A DNA stretch of 64,000 nt from an uncultured Oceanobacter sp. GTDB lineage: Bacteria; Pseudomonadota; Gammaproteobacteria; Pseudomonadales; Oceanobacteraceae. Positions 41,415 through 51,386 of this stretch are shown here, piece after piece. The notes below the pieces were generated by a model, which saw only the letters and a list, made by a program, of their open reading frames with translations, was not told where the DNA came from and searched no databases. Location of the stretch: NCBI GenBank assembly GCA_913061185.1, contig CAJXTI010000012.1, positions 1 through 64,000 of the forward strand, written 5' to 3'. The translations under genes and the position numbers were made by a program. Positions within the stretch are counted from its first letter, which is position 1. Every line of letters begins with the position of its first letter.

Positions 41415-44400
41415 ATGTTTCGGAGCATGCCCCTGCGAGCCAGATATCTGGTGTTTGAAGTTGTTTTACTGACCGTTGGTGGGTTGCTTACTTTGGCAAT
41501 TATGCTGCGGCTGGAAGACTTTAATCGACAGCAGCTGCAACAGTCGTTGGCGCAGCAGGCTGAAGATATGGCAGATCAGGTTGTTAACCGCATTAACCTT
41601 TATGAATATGGCCTGCGCGGTATGCGTGGCATTGTGCTGGTCGCAGGCGACCGGCTGAATGAATTGGCGGTCAAAAACTACGCCATGACGCGCAATCTGG
41701 ATCAGGAATTTCCGGGAGCGCGGGGGTTTGGTTTTATACGTAAAGTCTCTGAGCAATCATTGCCGGGTTACCTTGCTGATCAGCAGAAGGTGCGGGAACA
41801 CTTTGGCATTCGCCAGATCCAGCGACACGAAGGGGATCGGTTTATTATTGAGTATATTGAGCCACTGCTTGGCAACGCTGAAGCCGTCGGTCTTGATATT
41901 GCCTCGGAGTCAGCGCGTCGTAATGCCGCTATCGCAGCGATGAGATTGGGTGATGTGCAGTTAACGGCCCCCATTACTCTGGTTCAAACTGCTGGTAAGC
42001 GGCTGCAATCCTTTCTGATCCTGCTACCGGTTTATCGTATCCCGGTGACGCCGCTGCAACCGGAAGAGCGTGAACAACAATTGCTTGGCTGGAGTTACGC
42101 CCCCTTGCTGATGGGACAAGTGCTGGCCGATCTGAAGAAAAATGATGCCCTTGTCAGTCTGCGCTTTACCGATATAACCGATAACCAACATCCGGAAGTG
42201 TTTTATTCCACCCTGAAAGAATCCACATCGGACTCGTCCCAAGTAGTACAGACGACTGCCGTCCAGCGTGCGGTTTTTGGCCGTCAGTGGCAAATAGAGG
42301 TGATCCCGAAGCCAGGCTTTGCTGCCAGTCTGCATCTGGTTTCACCGGTTCAGGTGGCCGTGGTGGGCGCGGTTGTTAACCTGCTCTTGGCCATGTTGCT
42401 GTATCTGCTGATCAGCGGGCGCATGCGTCGCGGGGAATACCTGTCACAGCGTCAACACCTGGCCGCGATTGTTGACGGTTCTGTTGATGGTATTGTCAGT
42501 ACTGATACCGATGGCATCATCACCAGCTGGAACAGTGGTGCTGAGCGTTTATTGGGCTTTCCGGCCGAGACCATGCTGGGAACGTCGCTGATGGAGCGCA
42601 TCGTACCGGACAATCTGCAGCAGGAAAGTGAACGTATCTTGACCTCGGTGGTGAAGCGGGGATTGCATGTCCGGCCATTGGAAACTCGGCGTCTGGCGCT
42701 GGATGGCCAACTGATTGATGTCTCGGTTTCGGCCTCGGGAATCCGCGATGCCAGTGGTCGCCTGGTCGGGTTGTCGCAGACCATTCGTGATATTTCTCGC
42801 CAAAAGCAGGCGCAGGCGCATGTGCTTGAGCTGCAGCGCAAACTGGAACAACAAGTCGAACAACGTACTGGCGAAGCCGATCGGATCAACCAACTGCTGC
42901 AGGGCGTTTTGCGTTCATCATCAGAAGTCGGTGTTATTGCTGCCACCAGAGAAGGGGTGATTACGCTGTTCAACTCGGGTGCTGAACGTATGCTGGGCTA
43001 CTGTTCAGAGGAGATGGTTGGCATCCGTACGCCGGTGATTTTTCATGACAGCGATGAACTGAAACAACGGGCACAGCAGCTGACGGAAGCCCTCGGCGTG
43101 CCGGTTGACGGTTTTGATGTACTAGTGGCGTTACCCGAACGGGAAGGCGCGGAAACCCGTGAGTGGACTTATATTACGCGCCAGGGCAAGCGCCTGACGG
43201 TGAGTGTATCGGTCACAGCGATTTGCTCTGAAAATAGCAACGAGGTGACAGGGTATCTGGGCATTGTCTTTGATATTACTCATCGCAAACGCACCGAAAT
43301 GAAATTGCAGCAAAGCCTCAAGACGACCCAGGCCATTCTCGATACTGCCGTCAATCCGATTATCACCATGGATCGTTCCGGTAACATCAAGTTGTTTAAT
43401 CCGGCGGCAGAACAGCTGTTTGGTTATTCGTCCGAGGAAATCATCGGCAGCAGTATCCGCATGCTGATGCCGCCTTCGGTCGATGCCGTCACGGATAATT
43501 TTATGCATTCCCTGCTGACTGATATCGAAGCCTTTGCAGACAGTAACCGTACATTTGAGCAGGAAATTCAGGCGATGCGCCATGATGGCAGCCTGTTTCC
43601 GGCGCAGATCAGCTTTGGTGCCGTAGAGCAGGATGGCGACCTGATTGTGGTCGGCGTGTTGACCGATTTATCCGAGCACTATCAGCATCAGCGCGTGGTT
43701 CAAAGTGCTATCAGTCAATTGGAAATGGCCGCTGAAGTGGCGGAATTGGGGGTCTGGAGTTGGGATACCGATACCGAGCTACTGACTTGGAATGATCGTA
43801 TGTTCAGCCTGTACCAACAGCCGGTTGAGTTGAAAAATGAGGGCCTGGAACTGGAGCGCTGGTCGGAACGAGTACACCCGGACGATCAGGTCATGGCTGA
43901 GTCGCTGCTGCGAACCTGCATGGATGTTGGCTATTTTGACACTGTGTTCCGGATTGTCTGGCCCGATGGCAACATACGGCATATCCAATGCGCTGCTCGT
44001 GCCGAGCGCGCCAGTCATGGTCGGGTGATTCGTATCACCGGCATCAATCAGGACATCACCGAACAGATACTGCATGAGGCACACCTGCGGTATGCCAGAG
44101 ATCAGGCCGATGCCTCCAGTGCGGCTAAATCCGCTTTTCTGGCCAATATGAGTCATGAAATCCGTACCCCCATGACCGCCGTGCTGGGCATGCTGGCCCT
44201 GTTGCAACAAAGCCAACTGACCGAGCGCCAGTCGGATTACCTGTCCAAGGCGCAGAACGCTGGGCGTTCGCTGCTGCTGCTGCTGAACGATGTGCTCGAT
44301 TATTCCAAAATCGAAGCCGGTAAATTAGCGCTGGATGTTCACCCCTTCGATATGAACGAACTGTTACGCACTCTGGGCGTTGTGATGGCAGGAAATCTGG

Positions 44401-46364
44401 GCCAAAAACCGGTTGAACTGGTGTTTGATATTACTCCCTGCTTACCCGTCCAGTTCGAAGGGGACAGCAAGCGCTTGTTGCAGGTATTGATCAACCTGGC
44501 GGGCAATGCGCTGAAATTTACTTCGTCAGGCCATGTCATGGTCAGGGTCAGTATTCTGACCGACAGTGAACCGTCGATGGATTTGAGAATTGAGGTTATC
44601 GATACCGGGATCGGTATCTCCGACGAACAGCAGCAACGTATTTTCTCCGGCTTTATTCAGGCCGAAGCGTCAGTCAGTCGGCATTTTGGTGGCACCGGGC
44701 TGGGGCTGGTCATTTGCAAGCGCCTGGTGGAGCTGATGGGCAGCGAGTTGCAGCTGGAAAGCAGGCAGGATAGGGGCAGCCGTTTCTGGTTCGATGTAAA
44801 ACTGCAACGGACGGACAATCGCAGCACATATCTGGCCTCTGCCGAAAATCCGCCCCGCCGGGTGTTACTGGTTGAAAACAAATCGCTGGTGGCAACACCG
44901 TTAATGCGTCTGGGCGAAGCGGCACACTGGGAAATGGTTCAGGCATTGGATGGGATTGCTGCGGTTGACTATATTGAGCAAGCCAACCAGCGTGAGCAGC
45001 CAGTGCATCTGGTGCTGCTGGATGCATCGATAGTGGGTATCCGGGTTGAGGAATTAATCTTGCGACTCAGGGTTGCACCATTAATGGGCCAGGCTCCTGC
45101 GGTCATTGTCCTTGGCGTCCTGGATGATCATTGTCAGCCCTTGTCCGAAGCGGCAGAAGAGGTTGCCTTCCTCTGTAAACCGGTGACGCCAGCAGAATTG
45201 TATCAAGTTGCCAACGAGCTGCTGAACGGCAAGCAGATCGACAACAACGTCATCACCGGCTTGGCCAAACCCCGGCTTGAGGGCGTGAATTTACTGGTCG
45301 TGGAAGATAACGGCATCAATCGTGAAATAGTCAGTGAATTGTTACGACTGGAGGGCGCTCGGGTGGATCTGGCTGAAAGTGGACAGGAAGGCGTGAATCG
45401 CGTTAGCGACAATACACGACCTTACGACCTGGTGCTGATGGACATCCAGATGCCCGGCATGGATGGCCTGGAAGCGACCCGATTGATCCGTACCCGTGTC
45501 AGCAAGGAACAATTACCGATACTGGCAATGACCGCCAATGTGTCACTGGATGACTATGCTGAATGTATTGAGGCGGGTATGAACGGGCATGTGGGCAAGC
45601 CGATAGATCTCGATCGTATCGTCACTGCCATTCTTACTACCATCGATCCTGCCAGATCTCCGGCCCGACCGGTAATGGAGAGCGACCAGCAAGGTGATGA
45701 TGAGACTGACGTACTGGTAGAGCCACTTGCTACCATTTTGCGCCGCTTCGGTGGCAAACAGGATATCTACACGCGCTTGCTGGCGACGATAAAAGAAGAT
45801 TTTGGCGCACTGCTGGAAAAACTGGCCCTGCAGCTGCAGTCGGCGGGCTGGGCCGAGGCCGCAGCCACACTGCATGCCCTGAAAGGCAATGCTGGCACGA
45901 TGGGGGCGATTGGTCTGGCCAAGCGCGCTGCAGCGCTGGAACCGGTGTTTGTGCACGCCGATCCGGAGGGTAACAACCTGCCGGATAGCGATAGCCTGAT
46001 CGCCGAATTGAGACGCTTGTCTGAGCGCTCTGTCGTGGCATTACAGCAAGCGGTGCAGCCGGTTGATGGTATGCCGGAAGCAAAAGCAATAGCCGGGAGC
46101 CTGGTGTCGAGCCAGCCTGGCGCGTCCGACAAGCCGCTGAACTCTGTGACAGGCGAAGAGGATCAGGAAATAGCAAACTGGCTGAGCAGTCTCGATGCCA
46201 GCCTGGACAATTGCGATATGAAGGTCGTGGAAATGGTTGAATGCTGTCCGGAAGTGATCCGCTCTGCTTATCCGCAATGGCTTGAGCAGTTGATTATGCA
46301 GATCGGAAGTCTTGAATTTGAACAGGCCAGGCAGACACTGCGCCAGATGCGGGGGGATCAATGA
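41415..46364 (+). CDS. CHASE-domain hybrid histidine kinase with multiple PAS, receivers and HPt
   Basis: 1649 residues. Order: membrane helix (about 12-31), periplasmic CHASE domain (about 60-230, including FPGARGFGFIRKV and PLLGNAEAVGLDIASESARR), membrane helix (about 313-338), four PAS domains (starting near 349, 495, 638 and 770; the third reads NPIITMDRSGNIKLFNPAAE), HisKA with His914 (AFLANMSHEIRTPMTAVLGM), HATPase (NLAGNALKFTSSGHVMV, GGTGLGLVI), a first degenerate receiver (about 1150-1270), an intact receiver with Asp1343 (LVLMDIQMPGMDG), and an HPt domain with His1487 (LHALKGNAGTMGA). A complete internal phosphorelay. Its stop overlaps the diguanylate cyclase ATG, which makes that protein a likely output partner. 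Confidence 0.93.
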   Translation: MFRSMPLRARYLVFEVVLLTVGGLLTLAIMLRLEDFNRQQLQQSLAQQAEDMADQVVNRINLYEYGLRGMRGIVLVAGDRLNELAVKNYAMTRNLDQEFPGARGFGFIRKVSEQSLPGYLADQQKVREHFGIRQIQRHEGDRFIIEYIEPLLGNAEAVGLDIASESARRNAAIAAMRLGDVQLTAPITLVQTAGKRLQSFLILLPVYRIPVTPLQPEEREQQLLGWSYAPLLMGQVLADLKKNDALVSLRFTDITDNQHPEVFYSTLKESTSDSSQVVQTTAVQRAVFGRQWQIEVIPKPGFAASLHLVSPVQVAVVGAVVNLLLAMLLYLLISGRMRRGEYLSQRQHLAAIVDGSVDGIVSTDTDGIITSWNSGAERLLGFPAETMLGTSLMERIVPDNLQQESERILTSVVKRGLHVRPLETRRLALDGQLIDVSVSASGIRDASGRLVGLSQTIRDISRQKQAQAHVLELQRKLEQQVEQRTGEADRINQLLQGVLRSSSEVGVIAATREGVITLFNSGAERMLGYCSEEMVGIRTPVIFHDSDELKQRAQQLTEALGVPVDGFDVLVALPEREGAETREWTYITRQGKRLTVSVSVTAICSENSNEVTGYLGIVFDITHRKRTEMKLQQSLKTTQAILDTAVNPIITMDRSGNIKLFNPAAEQLFGYSSEEIIGSSIRMLMPPSVDAVTDNFMHSLLTDIEAFADSNRTFEQEIQAMRHDGSLFPAQISFGAVEQDGDLIVVGVLTDLSEHYQHQRVVQSAISQLEMAAEVAELGVWSWDTDTELLTWNDRMFSLYQQPVELKNEGLELERWSERVHPDDQVMAESLLRTCMDVGYFDTVFRIVWPDGNIRHIQCAARAERASHGRVIRITGINQDITEQILHEAHLRYARDQADASSAAKSAFLANMSHEIRTPMTAVLGMLALLQQSQLTERQSDYLSKAQNAGRSLLLLLNDVLDYSKIEAGKLALDVHPFDMNELLRTLGVVMAGNLGQKPVELVFDITPCLPVQFEGDSKRLLQVLINLAGNALKFTSSGHVMVRVSILTDSEPSMDLRIEVIDTGIGISDEQQQRIFSGFIQAEASVSRHFGGTGLGLVICKRLVELMGSELQLESRQDRGSRFWFDVKLQRTDNRSTYLASAENPPRRVLLVENKSLVATPLMRLGEAAHWEMVQALDGIAAVDYIEQANQREQPVHLVLLDASIVGIRVEELILRLRVAPLMGQAPAVIVLGVLDDHCQPLSEAAEEVAFLCKPVTPAELYQVANELLNGKQIDNNVITGLAKPRLEGVNLLVVEDNGINREIVSELLRLEGARVDLAESGQEGVNRVSDNTRPYDLVLMDIQMPGMDGLEATRLIRTRVSKEQLPILAMTANVSLDDYAECIEAGMNGHVGKPIDLDRIVTAILTTIDPARSPARPVMESDQQGDDETDVLVEPLATILRRFGGKQDIYTRLLATIKEDFGALLEKLALQLQSAGWAEAAATLHALKGNAGTMGAIGLAKRAAALEPVFVHADPEGNNLPDSDSLIAELRRLSERSVVALQQAVQPVDGMPEAKAIAGSLVSSQPGASDKPLNSVTGEEDQEIANWLSSLDASLDNCDMKVVEMVECCPEVIRSAYPQWLEQLIMQIGSLEFEQARQTLRQMRGDQ

Positions 46365-47353
46365 ATACCGCAGGATCGTTTAATGAATGGATTCCAGGGT
46401 TGGATCGACTGCCCCGTTTGCTGGTTGTGGATGATCAGCCACTGATTATCCGGGTATTGAATGAAATTTTTAAAAACGAATGCCAGGTATTGATGGCAAC
46501 GGACAGTCGTCGGGTTATTGAAATTTGCCGCAAGCAGCAACCGGATCTGGTCTTGCTGGATATCATGATGCCCGGCATCGATGGTTATACCGTCTGCCGG
46601 CAGTTAAAAGCGGATGCCATGACCGAGGATATCCCTGTTATTTTTGTGTCATCGCAGCAGGAAGTTGAAAATGAACTGCGCGGATTTGATGTGGGTGCGG
46701 TGGACTTTATTACCAAACCCGTTAATCCGGTGCTGGTTTATGCCCGCGTGCGAACCCATATAGCGGTCAAGATTCAACGTGACTTGTTGCGTGCCAGTGC
46801 TTTGCAAGACGGATTGACCGGCGTTGCCAATCGCCGTCGTTTTGAAGAGACGTTGGAGCTGAACTGGAAGCAGGACTTGCGCGAGCAGCGTGAACTGTCG
46901 CTGATCATGGTGGATCTGGACTACTTCAAACGTTACAACGATTACTATGGCCATCTTGAAGGGGATCAATGCCTGATCCGGGTTGCACAGACCATCAAGG
47001 CGGTGCTCAAACGCCCCAGTGACAGCTTGTCGCGTTATGGCGGTGAGGAATTTGTTTGCCTCTTGCCAGATACCAACCAACAAGGCGCCAAAAAAGTCGC
47101 CAATGATATCCTCCACAGTATTGAAACCCTGGCGATACCTCATGCGGAATCTCCCCTGGCATCACAGGTTTCTGTCAGCCTGGGAGGTGCAACGGTGAAA
47201 CCAAATTTAGCCATGAATCGCGCCGATCTGATCAAGGCCGCTGATATCCAGTTATATCAGGCCAAACAGCAGGGCAGAGGGCGCTATATGGGGATACAAC
47301 TGCCAGCGGATGCTGCGGGTACGGATTGCCAAACCATCGTTCACGATGCCTGA
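46361..47353 (+). CDS. Response regulator with diguanylate cyclase (GGDEF) domain
   Basis: 330 residues. Receiver domain at about 18-135 with acceptor Asp67 (LVLLDIMMPGIDG), then a GGDEF domain from about 150 with active site RYGGEEF (227-231). An inhibitory-site RxxD motif (RPSD, 218-221) lies five residues before it, so product inhibition by c-di-GMP is expected. It makes c-di-GMP from two GTP, probably in response to phosphorylation by the CHASE hybrid kinase whose gene it overlaps by 4 bases. Affects motility versus biofilm, which fits the chemoreceptor next door. Confidence 0.95.
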   Translation: MNTAGSFNEWIPGLDRLPRLLVVDDQPLIIRVLNEIFKNECQVLMATDSRRVIEICRKQQPDLVLLDIMMPGIDGYTVCRQLKADAMTEDIPVIFVSSQQEVENELRGFDVGAVDFITKPVNPVLVYARVRTHIAVKIQRDLLRASALQDGLTGVANRRRFEETLELNWKQDLREQRELSLIMVDLDYFKRYNDYYGHLEGDQCLIRVAQTIKAVLKRPSDSLSRYGGEEFVCLLPDTNQQGAKKVANDILHSIETLAIPHAESPLASQVSVSLGGATVKPNLAMNRADLIKAADIQLYQAKQQGRGRYMGIQLPADAAGTDCQTIVHDA

Positions 47354-47504
47354 CCAGTCAGTAACCGGTATCGCTGGGCGAGTGATTTATTCAATCTCAG
47401 ACGGGTGACGTGCTGCATTTTCAGCAACATCCTCTAGTCTGAAAAGAGTTTGATTATTTATGGCCATGTGGAAAAACATGCGTACAAGGACAGAGGGAAC
47501 AGAT

Positions 47505-49505
47505 ATGAGCTTACTTTCACGCTTGTCAGTAAAAGGTAAATTGTTACTGATGATCACTGTGCCTCTGATTGCTCTGGTGTATTTACTGGCTGAAGATGTG
47601 AGTGTGAGGTCGGTACAGAAAAGCGAAATGCAGGCGATTTCAGTGCTGGTTAATCTGGCCAGACAAAATAGTCTGCTGGCGCATGAATTACAAAAAGAAC
47701 GTGGTCTGTCGGCCGGGTTCCTGGGGAGTCAGGGCACGTCATTCAGTGAGACACTGCCGCAACAACGGCGTGTCAGTGATGACCAATTACAAGCCTGGGA
47801 AGTGCTGCTCGATCATACTGACCTGTCTGACTATCCCAAGGTAGCTGCGGTGATTACGACCGCCCAGGCCGACTTGCAGCGTTTGGCTGATGTACGCTCC
47901 GGTGTTGCAGGATTGGCACTCGACTTGCCCGATGCGCTGGCATTTTATACCGGTATTATCCGCCACTTGCTGGCGCTGTCGGCGATCGCGACGGACTATA
48001 CCAGTGATGGTGCGATTTCCCGCCAATTGCAGGCCTATTACAATTTGCTGCAAGGCAAAGAGCGCGCCGGTATTGAGCGTGCGGTGTTGAGTAATGCCTT
48101 TGGTGCCAACGAGTTTTCAGCGGGCTTGTACCTCCGTTTTATCCGTCTGGAAACCGAGCAAAGCGCCTATCTTGACTCGTTTTATCAATTTTCCAATGCC
48201 GCAGGCAGACAACAATTTGACGCCTTTCTGGGATCGGCCTCCCAGCGTGCTGTTGCGGACTACCGTGCGATGGCGCATCAACAGGCCACTATGGGCGGGT
48301 TCGGAGTGGCCGCCAGTGACTGGTTTGCTGCCTCGACCGCACGTATCAATCAACTCAAGGCACTGGAGAATGGACTCGAAGCCGTGTTGCTGGATACGGC
48401 CTCGTCTCGTCTGGCGGACGTCAGCCGTGCTTACTGGAACATTATTCTGCTCGGGCTGTTTTTCCTGATCCTCTCTACCGTGCTGACGCTACTGGTATCT
48501 GGCATGTTTTATCGTCAGGTCAAGGTGCTGCATCAGCAAATTGTGGCCATCAGTCAGGGACTCGATCTGTCTCAGCGGGTGCCGGTCTACCTGAAGGATG
48601 AGCTGGGCGAAGTGGCGACCGCCTGTAATCAGTTACTGGAGCGCATGGAAGAAACCGTTTCCCAGATTGCCATCAGCGCGACAGAAATGAACCTGATCGC
48701 TATTCAGAATCACATGACTATTTCGCTGAGTACCCGAGGGATGCAGGTACAGCAGGATGAAACCTCGAGTGCTGCGACCGCTGTCAGTCAGCTGGAACAG
48801 GCGACGCAGGACATTGCCTACAGCATCCAGCAAGTGGCTGACCAGGCCAGCCAGGCCAATCAAACGGCCGACAGCAGCGGTGAAACGGTCGATCTCAGTC
48901 TGGGTTGTATTGAAAACCTCAATACCCAGATGAATCAGGCGGCGGAGGTGATTCAGGATTTGCACCGTTCCAGTGATGCCATTGCCGGGGTACTGGAGGT
49001 GATCAAGGCTATTGCCGAGCAAACCAACCTGCTGGCGCTGAATGCTGCGATTGAAGCTGCCCGTGCGGGAGAGCAGGGCCGGGGGTTTGCTGTTGTCGCG
49101 GATGAAGTCCGGTCGTTGGCGCAAAAAACACAAGAGTCTACTGCCGAAATCGGCCGGATTGTTGGCCGTTTCCAGCAAGATTCACAGCTCGCCTATCATT
49201 CTGTTGAAGAATCGCAGAAAGTGGCGCGGCAAACGGTCGAGCTGTCGGGTACCGTCGCCAGAGAGCTGGCCCAAATACGTTCCGCTGTCCGCAGTATCCG
49301 GGATATGTCTGATCAGGTGGCAGCAGCGGCAGAAGAGCAGGTGACGACCAATAAAGAGCTGGGCCAGAACATGATGGCTATTCAGCGTTTATCAGAGTCG
49401 ACCGTGGCCACCGGCAAGTTTATGCGCAAGACCGGTGGCCAGCAGCGTGAACTGGCGGGCAATCTGATGACGCTGGCAGAGCGATTCCGCTTGCATCAGG
49501 ATTGA
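47505..49505 (+). CDS. Methyl-accepting chemotaxis protein with NIT sensor domain
   Basis: About 666 residues. Membrane helix near 10-30, a long helical periplasmic domain ([29 protein letters not shown]) typical of the nitrate/nitrite-sensing NIT domain, a second helix ([20 protein letters not shown]), HAMP, and the cytoplasmic signalling domain with the hairpin tip [41 protein letters not shown]. It signals to the CheA-CheY system. The NIT name does not prove nitrate as ligand. The ATG at 47505 is preferred (GAGGGA site). Its 3' end overlaps the convergent esterase gene by 10 bases. Confidence 0.93.
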   Translation: MSLLSRLSVKGKLLLMITVPLIALVYLLAEDVSVRSVQKSEMQAISVLVNLARQNSLLAHELQKERGLSAGFLGSQGTSFSETLPQQRRVSDDQLQAWEVLLDHTDLSDYPKVAAVITTAQADLQRLADVRSGVAGLALDLPDALAFYTGIIRHLLALSAIATDYTSDGAISRQLQAYYNLLQGKERAGIERAVLSNAFGANEFSAGLYLRFIRLETEQSAYLDSFYQFSNAAGRQQFDAFLGSASQRAVADYRAMAHQQATMGGFGVAASDWFAASTARINQLKALENGLEAVLLDTASSRLADVSRAYWNIILLGLFFLILSTVLTLLVSGMFYRQVKVLHQQIVAISQGLDLSQRVPVYLKDELGEVATACNQLLERMEETVSQIAISATEMNLIAIQNHMTISLSTRGMQVQQDETSSAATAVSQLEQATQDIAYSIQQVADQASQANQTADSSGETVDLSLGCIENLNTQMNQAAEVIQDLHRSSDAIAGVLEVIKAIAEQTNLLALNAAIEAARAGEQGRGFAVVADEVRSLAQKTQESTAEIGRIVGRFQQDSQLAYHSVEESQKVARQTVELSGTVARELAQIRSAVRSIRDMSDQVAAAAEEQVTTNKELGQNMMAIQRLSESTVATGKFMRKTGGQQRELAGNLMTLAERFRLHQD

Positions 49506-50191
49506 TTTTGGCCCAAGCAGCCACTGAGAAAACGGCTGACGTCTTCAATTTCCGGGTACGAAACCTCGTGCTTCATCGGATAGCTGCGCCAGAGTGGTTG
49601 CAGGCCGTTGTGGCGCAGCTGTTCCAGCGCCACCATCGCCAGCGAGATCGGCACAACCGGATCCACCGTGCCATGGGCAACCATGACTGGCAGCTGGCTA
49701 TTGGCAGGATGAACCTTGAACGGATTCACCCGAGTGCCATCGGGAATGTAGGTGCTCAGAGCAATCAGCCCGCCGAGTGGCTGACCAAAGCTGGTTGCGG
49801 CCTGATAAGCAACCGCCCCTCCTTGGGAAAACCCGGCAAGCACAATTTTCCAGGAAGGTATGCCCATATCAATTTGTTGTTGAATCAGCTGATACAGCCG
49901 ATTCACTGAGTCGGCCAGCTGATCCGGGTCGATGGTGCGTTTTGGCGTCATCGCCATAATATCGTACCAGGAGCGCATGGCTGCGCCATCGGCCATCGTG
50001 ACTGGCCGTTTGGGGGCATGGGGGAAAATACAGCGCAGTTGTGATGTATCTATCAAGCTCGCCATATGCTGTACCACCGGCACAAAATCGTAGCCGTCCG
50101 CTCCCAGGCCATGCAGCCAGATCAGACAGGCGCTGGCAGGATCTGCAGATGGCTCGAGCACAACTTGCTCAGGGGTTTCGGTCATTTTCAT
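49496..50191 (-). CDS. Carboxylesterase/acyl-protein thioesterase-type alpha/beta hydrolase
   Basis: 231 residues of the phospholipase/carboxylesterase family (Abhydrolase_2; YpfH/EstB type). The catalytic triad is visible: Ser122 in [12 protein letters not shown], Asp177 in HGTVDPVVP and His208 in PMKHEVSY; the oxyanion HGLGADG is near residue 27. Likely cytoplasmic; natural substrate unknown. It is the last gene downstream of the suf genes on this strand, about 110 bases after sufT, and is convergent with the chemoreceptor. Confidence 0.92.
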   Translation of the reverse strand: MKMTETPEQVVLEPSADPASACLIWLHGLGADGYDFVPVVQHMASLIDTSQLRCIFPHAPKRPVTMADGAAMRSWYDIMAMTPKRTIDPDQLADSVNRLYQLIQQQIDMGIPSWKIVLAGFSQGGAVAYQAATSFGQPLGGLIALSTYIPDGTRVNPFKVHPANSQLPVMVAHGTVDPVVPISLAMVALEQLRHNGLQPLWRSYPMKHEVSYPEIEDVSRFLSGCLGQNQS

Positions 50192-50303
50192 GCGGTGTTT
50201 GTCTCAAGGGCAGGTGTCGTATGCAAGATAGCCAGAGGTAACAAGGCGTGCCGGATAATGGACATCAAGCCAAGTATCCGGCAGGCGAGGCAAACAGGGT
50301 CTG

Positions 50304-50831
50304 TCAGAAAAACAGACCTGCTTCAAGCTGGGCTTCTTCGGTCATCATGTCACGATGCCATTGTGGCTCAAACACCAGTTCGACGTTGACGGCACTGACA
50401 TTGGGGACTTTGGCGACCCGATATTTGACGTCGGAAATCAGTACTGGTCCCATGCCACAGGTCGGTGCGGTCAGTGTCATGCGGATGTTGACCTGATGAC
50501 CGTCAATCTCTATGCCATAAATCAGACCCAGGTCGAGCAAATTGATGGGAATTTCCGGGTCGAAAATCGTCCGTAATGCTTGCTCAACCTGTTCTTTCCG
50601 AACCACGTTATCGCCGTGATCCTCGAAGACAATCTGTTCTGCTTGCAGGCCCAGCGCGGCCGCATCGGTGCCATCAACCCGCATCATGTTGCCGTTAACG
50701 GTGACCGTATAATTGCCACCCAGTGCCTGATTGATGGTGACAAAGACACCGGGCGGAATGGTGGCAGGAATACCGGAAGGAACCTGTCGCGCTGGACATG
50801 CAGCCAGCGAAACGACCATGCGTTTTTCCAT
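50304..50831 (-). CDS. sufT: SufT-type MIP18/PaaD domain protein for Fe-S assembly
   Basis: 175 residues. The C-terminal half is a DUF59/MIP18 domain: LRTIFDPEIPINLLDLGLIY followed by MTLTAPTCGMGPVLISDVK. The N-terminal part (about 25-75) is the extension typical of the 'putative Fe-S cluster assembly protein SufT' family. SufT assists maturation of Fe-S proteins under high demand. It lies 167 bases downstream of the SufA-like gene on the same strand. Confidence 0.92.
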   Translation of the reverse strand: MEKRMVVSLAACPARQVPSGIPATIPPGVFVTINQALGGNYTVTVNGNMMRVDGTDAAALGLQAEQIVFEDHGDNVVRKEQVEQALRTIFDPEIPINLLDLGLIYGIEIDGHQVNIRMTLTAPTCGMGPVLISDVKYRVAKVPNVSAVNVELVFEPQWHRDMMTEEAQLEAGLFF

Positions 50832-50998
50832 AAATGAAGCTACCTGTCGCTGAAATTTTGCTGAGTGGGTGCCGTTTTGATACCGGCATCACGCCGGGTC
50901 AGTGCAATATCTCCGGACGTTCAGCAGTTGTGGCATGGATGGCACCTCAGCATGACCTCATGACCTGAAAAGGTACATACCAAGGAGACATGGCAAGG

Positions 50999-51358
50999 TT
51001 ACACCGAAAAGGATTCACCGCAGCCACACAAATCACGGGCATTGGGATTGTTGAACTTGATGATGCTGTTCAGGCCTTCTTTGGTGAAGTCGATTTCGGT
51101 GCCACGGACATAGGCTCTGGCATCTTCGGCGACGTACAGGATCACGTCACTGGCGACCTGGACTACCTGGTCGCCAGGGCTGGAAGCATCAACAAATTCA
51201 ATATCGTACTTGAATCCTGAACAGCCACTCTTTTTGACAGCCAGACGCACGCCGCTTTTGTCATTATTTTTGGCCAACATTTTGCGCACGTGTTGAATCG
51301 CCGCGTCGGTCATGCTGACTTCGGCAGCGGCGTTCGGGTCGTAGGTTTCAATACTCAT
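50999..51358 (-). CDS. sufA: A-type iron-sulfur carrier (SufA/IscA family)
   Basis: 119 residues. Three conserved cysteines are Cys46 (KKSGCSGFKY), Cys111 and Cys113 (DLCGCGESF). A-type proteins pass Fe-S clusters from the SufBCD scaffold to targets. It follows sufS by 28 bases within the operon. Whether it is called SufA or IscA by family trees I cannot decide; the operon context favours SufA. Confidence 0.92.
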   Translation of the reverse strand: MSIETYDPNAAAEVSMTDAAIQHVRKMLAKNNDKSGVRLAVKKSGCSGFKYDIEFVDASSPGDQVVQVASDVILYVAEDARAYVRGTEIDFTKEGLNSIIKFNNPNARDLCGCGESFSV

Positions 51359-51386
51359 GTGTGTGTCCTCAATCGGTCACGAATCA

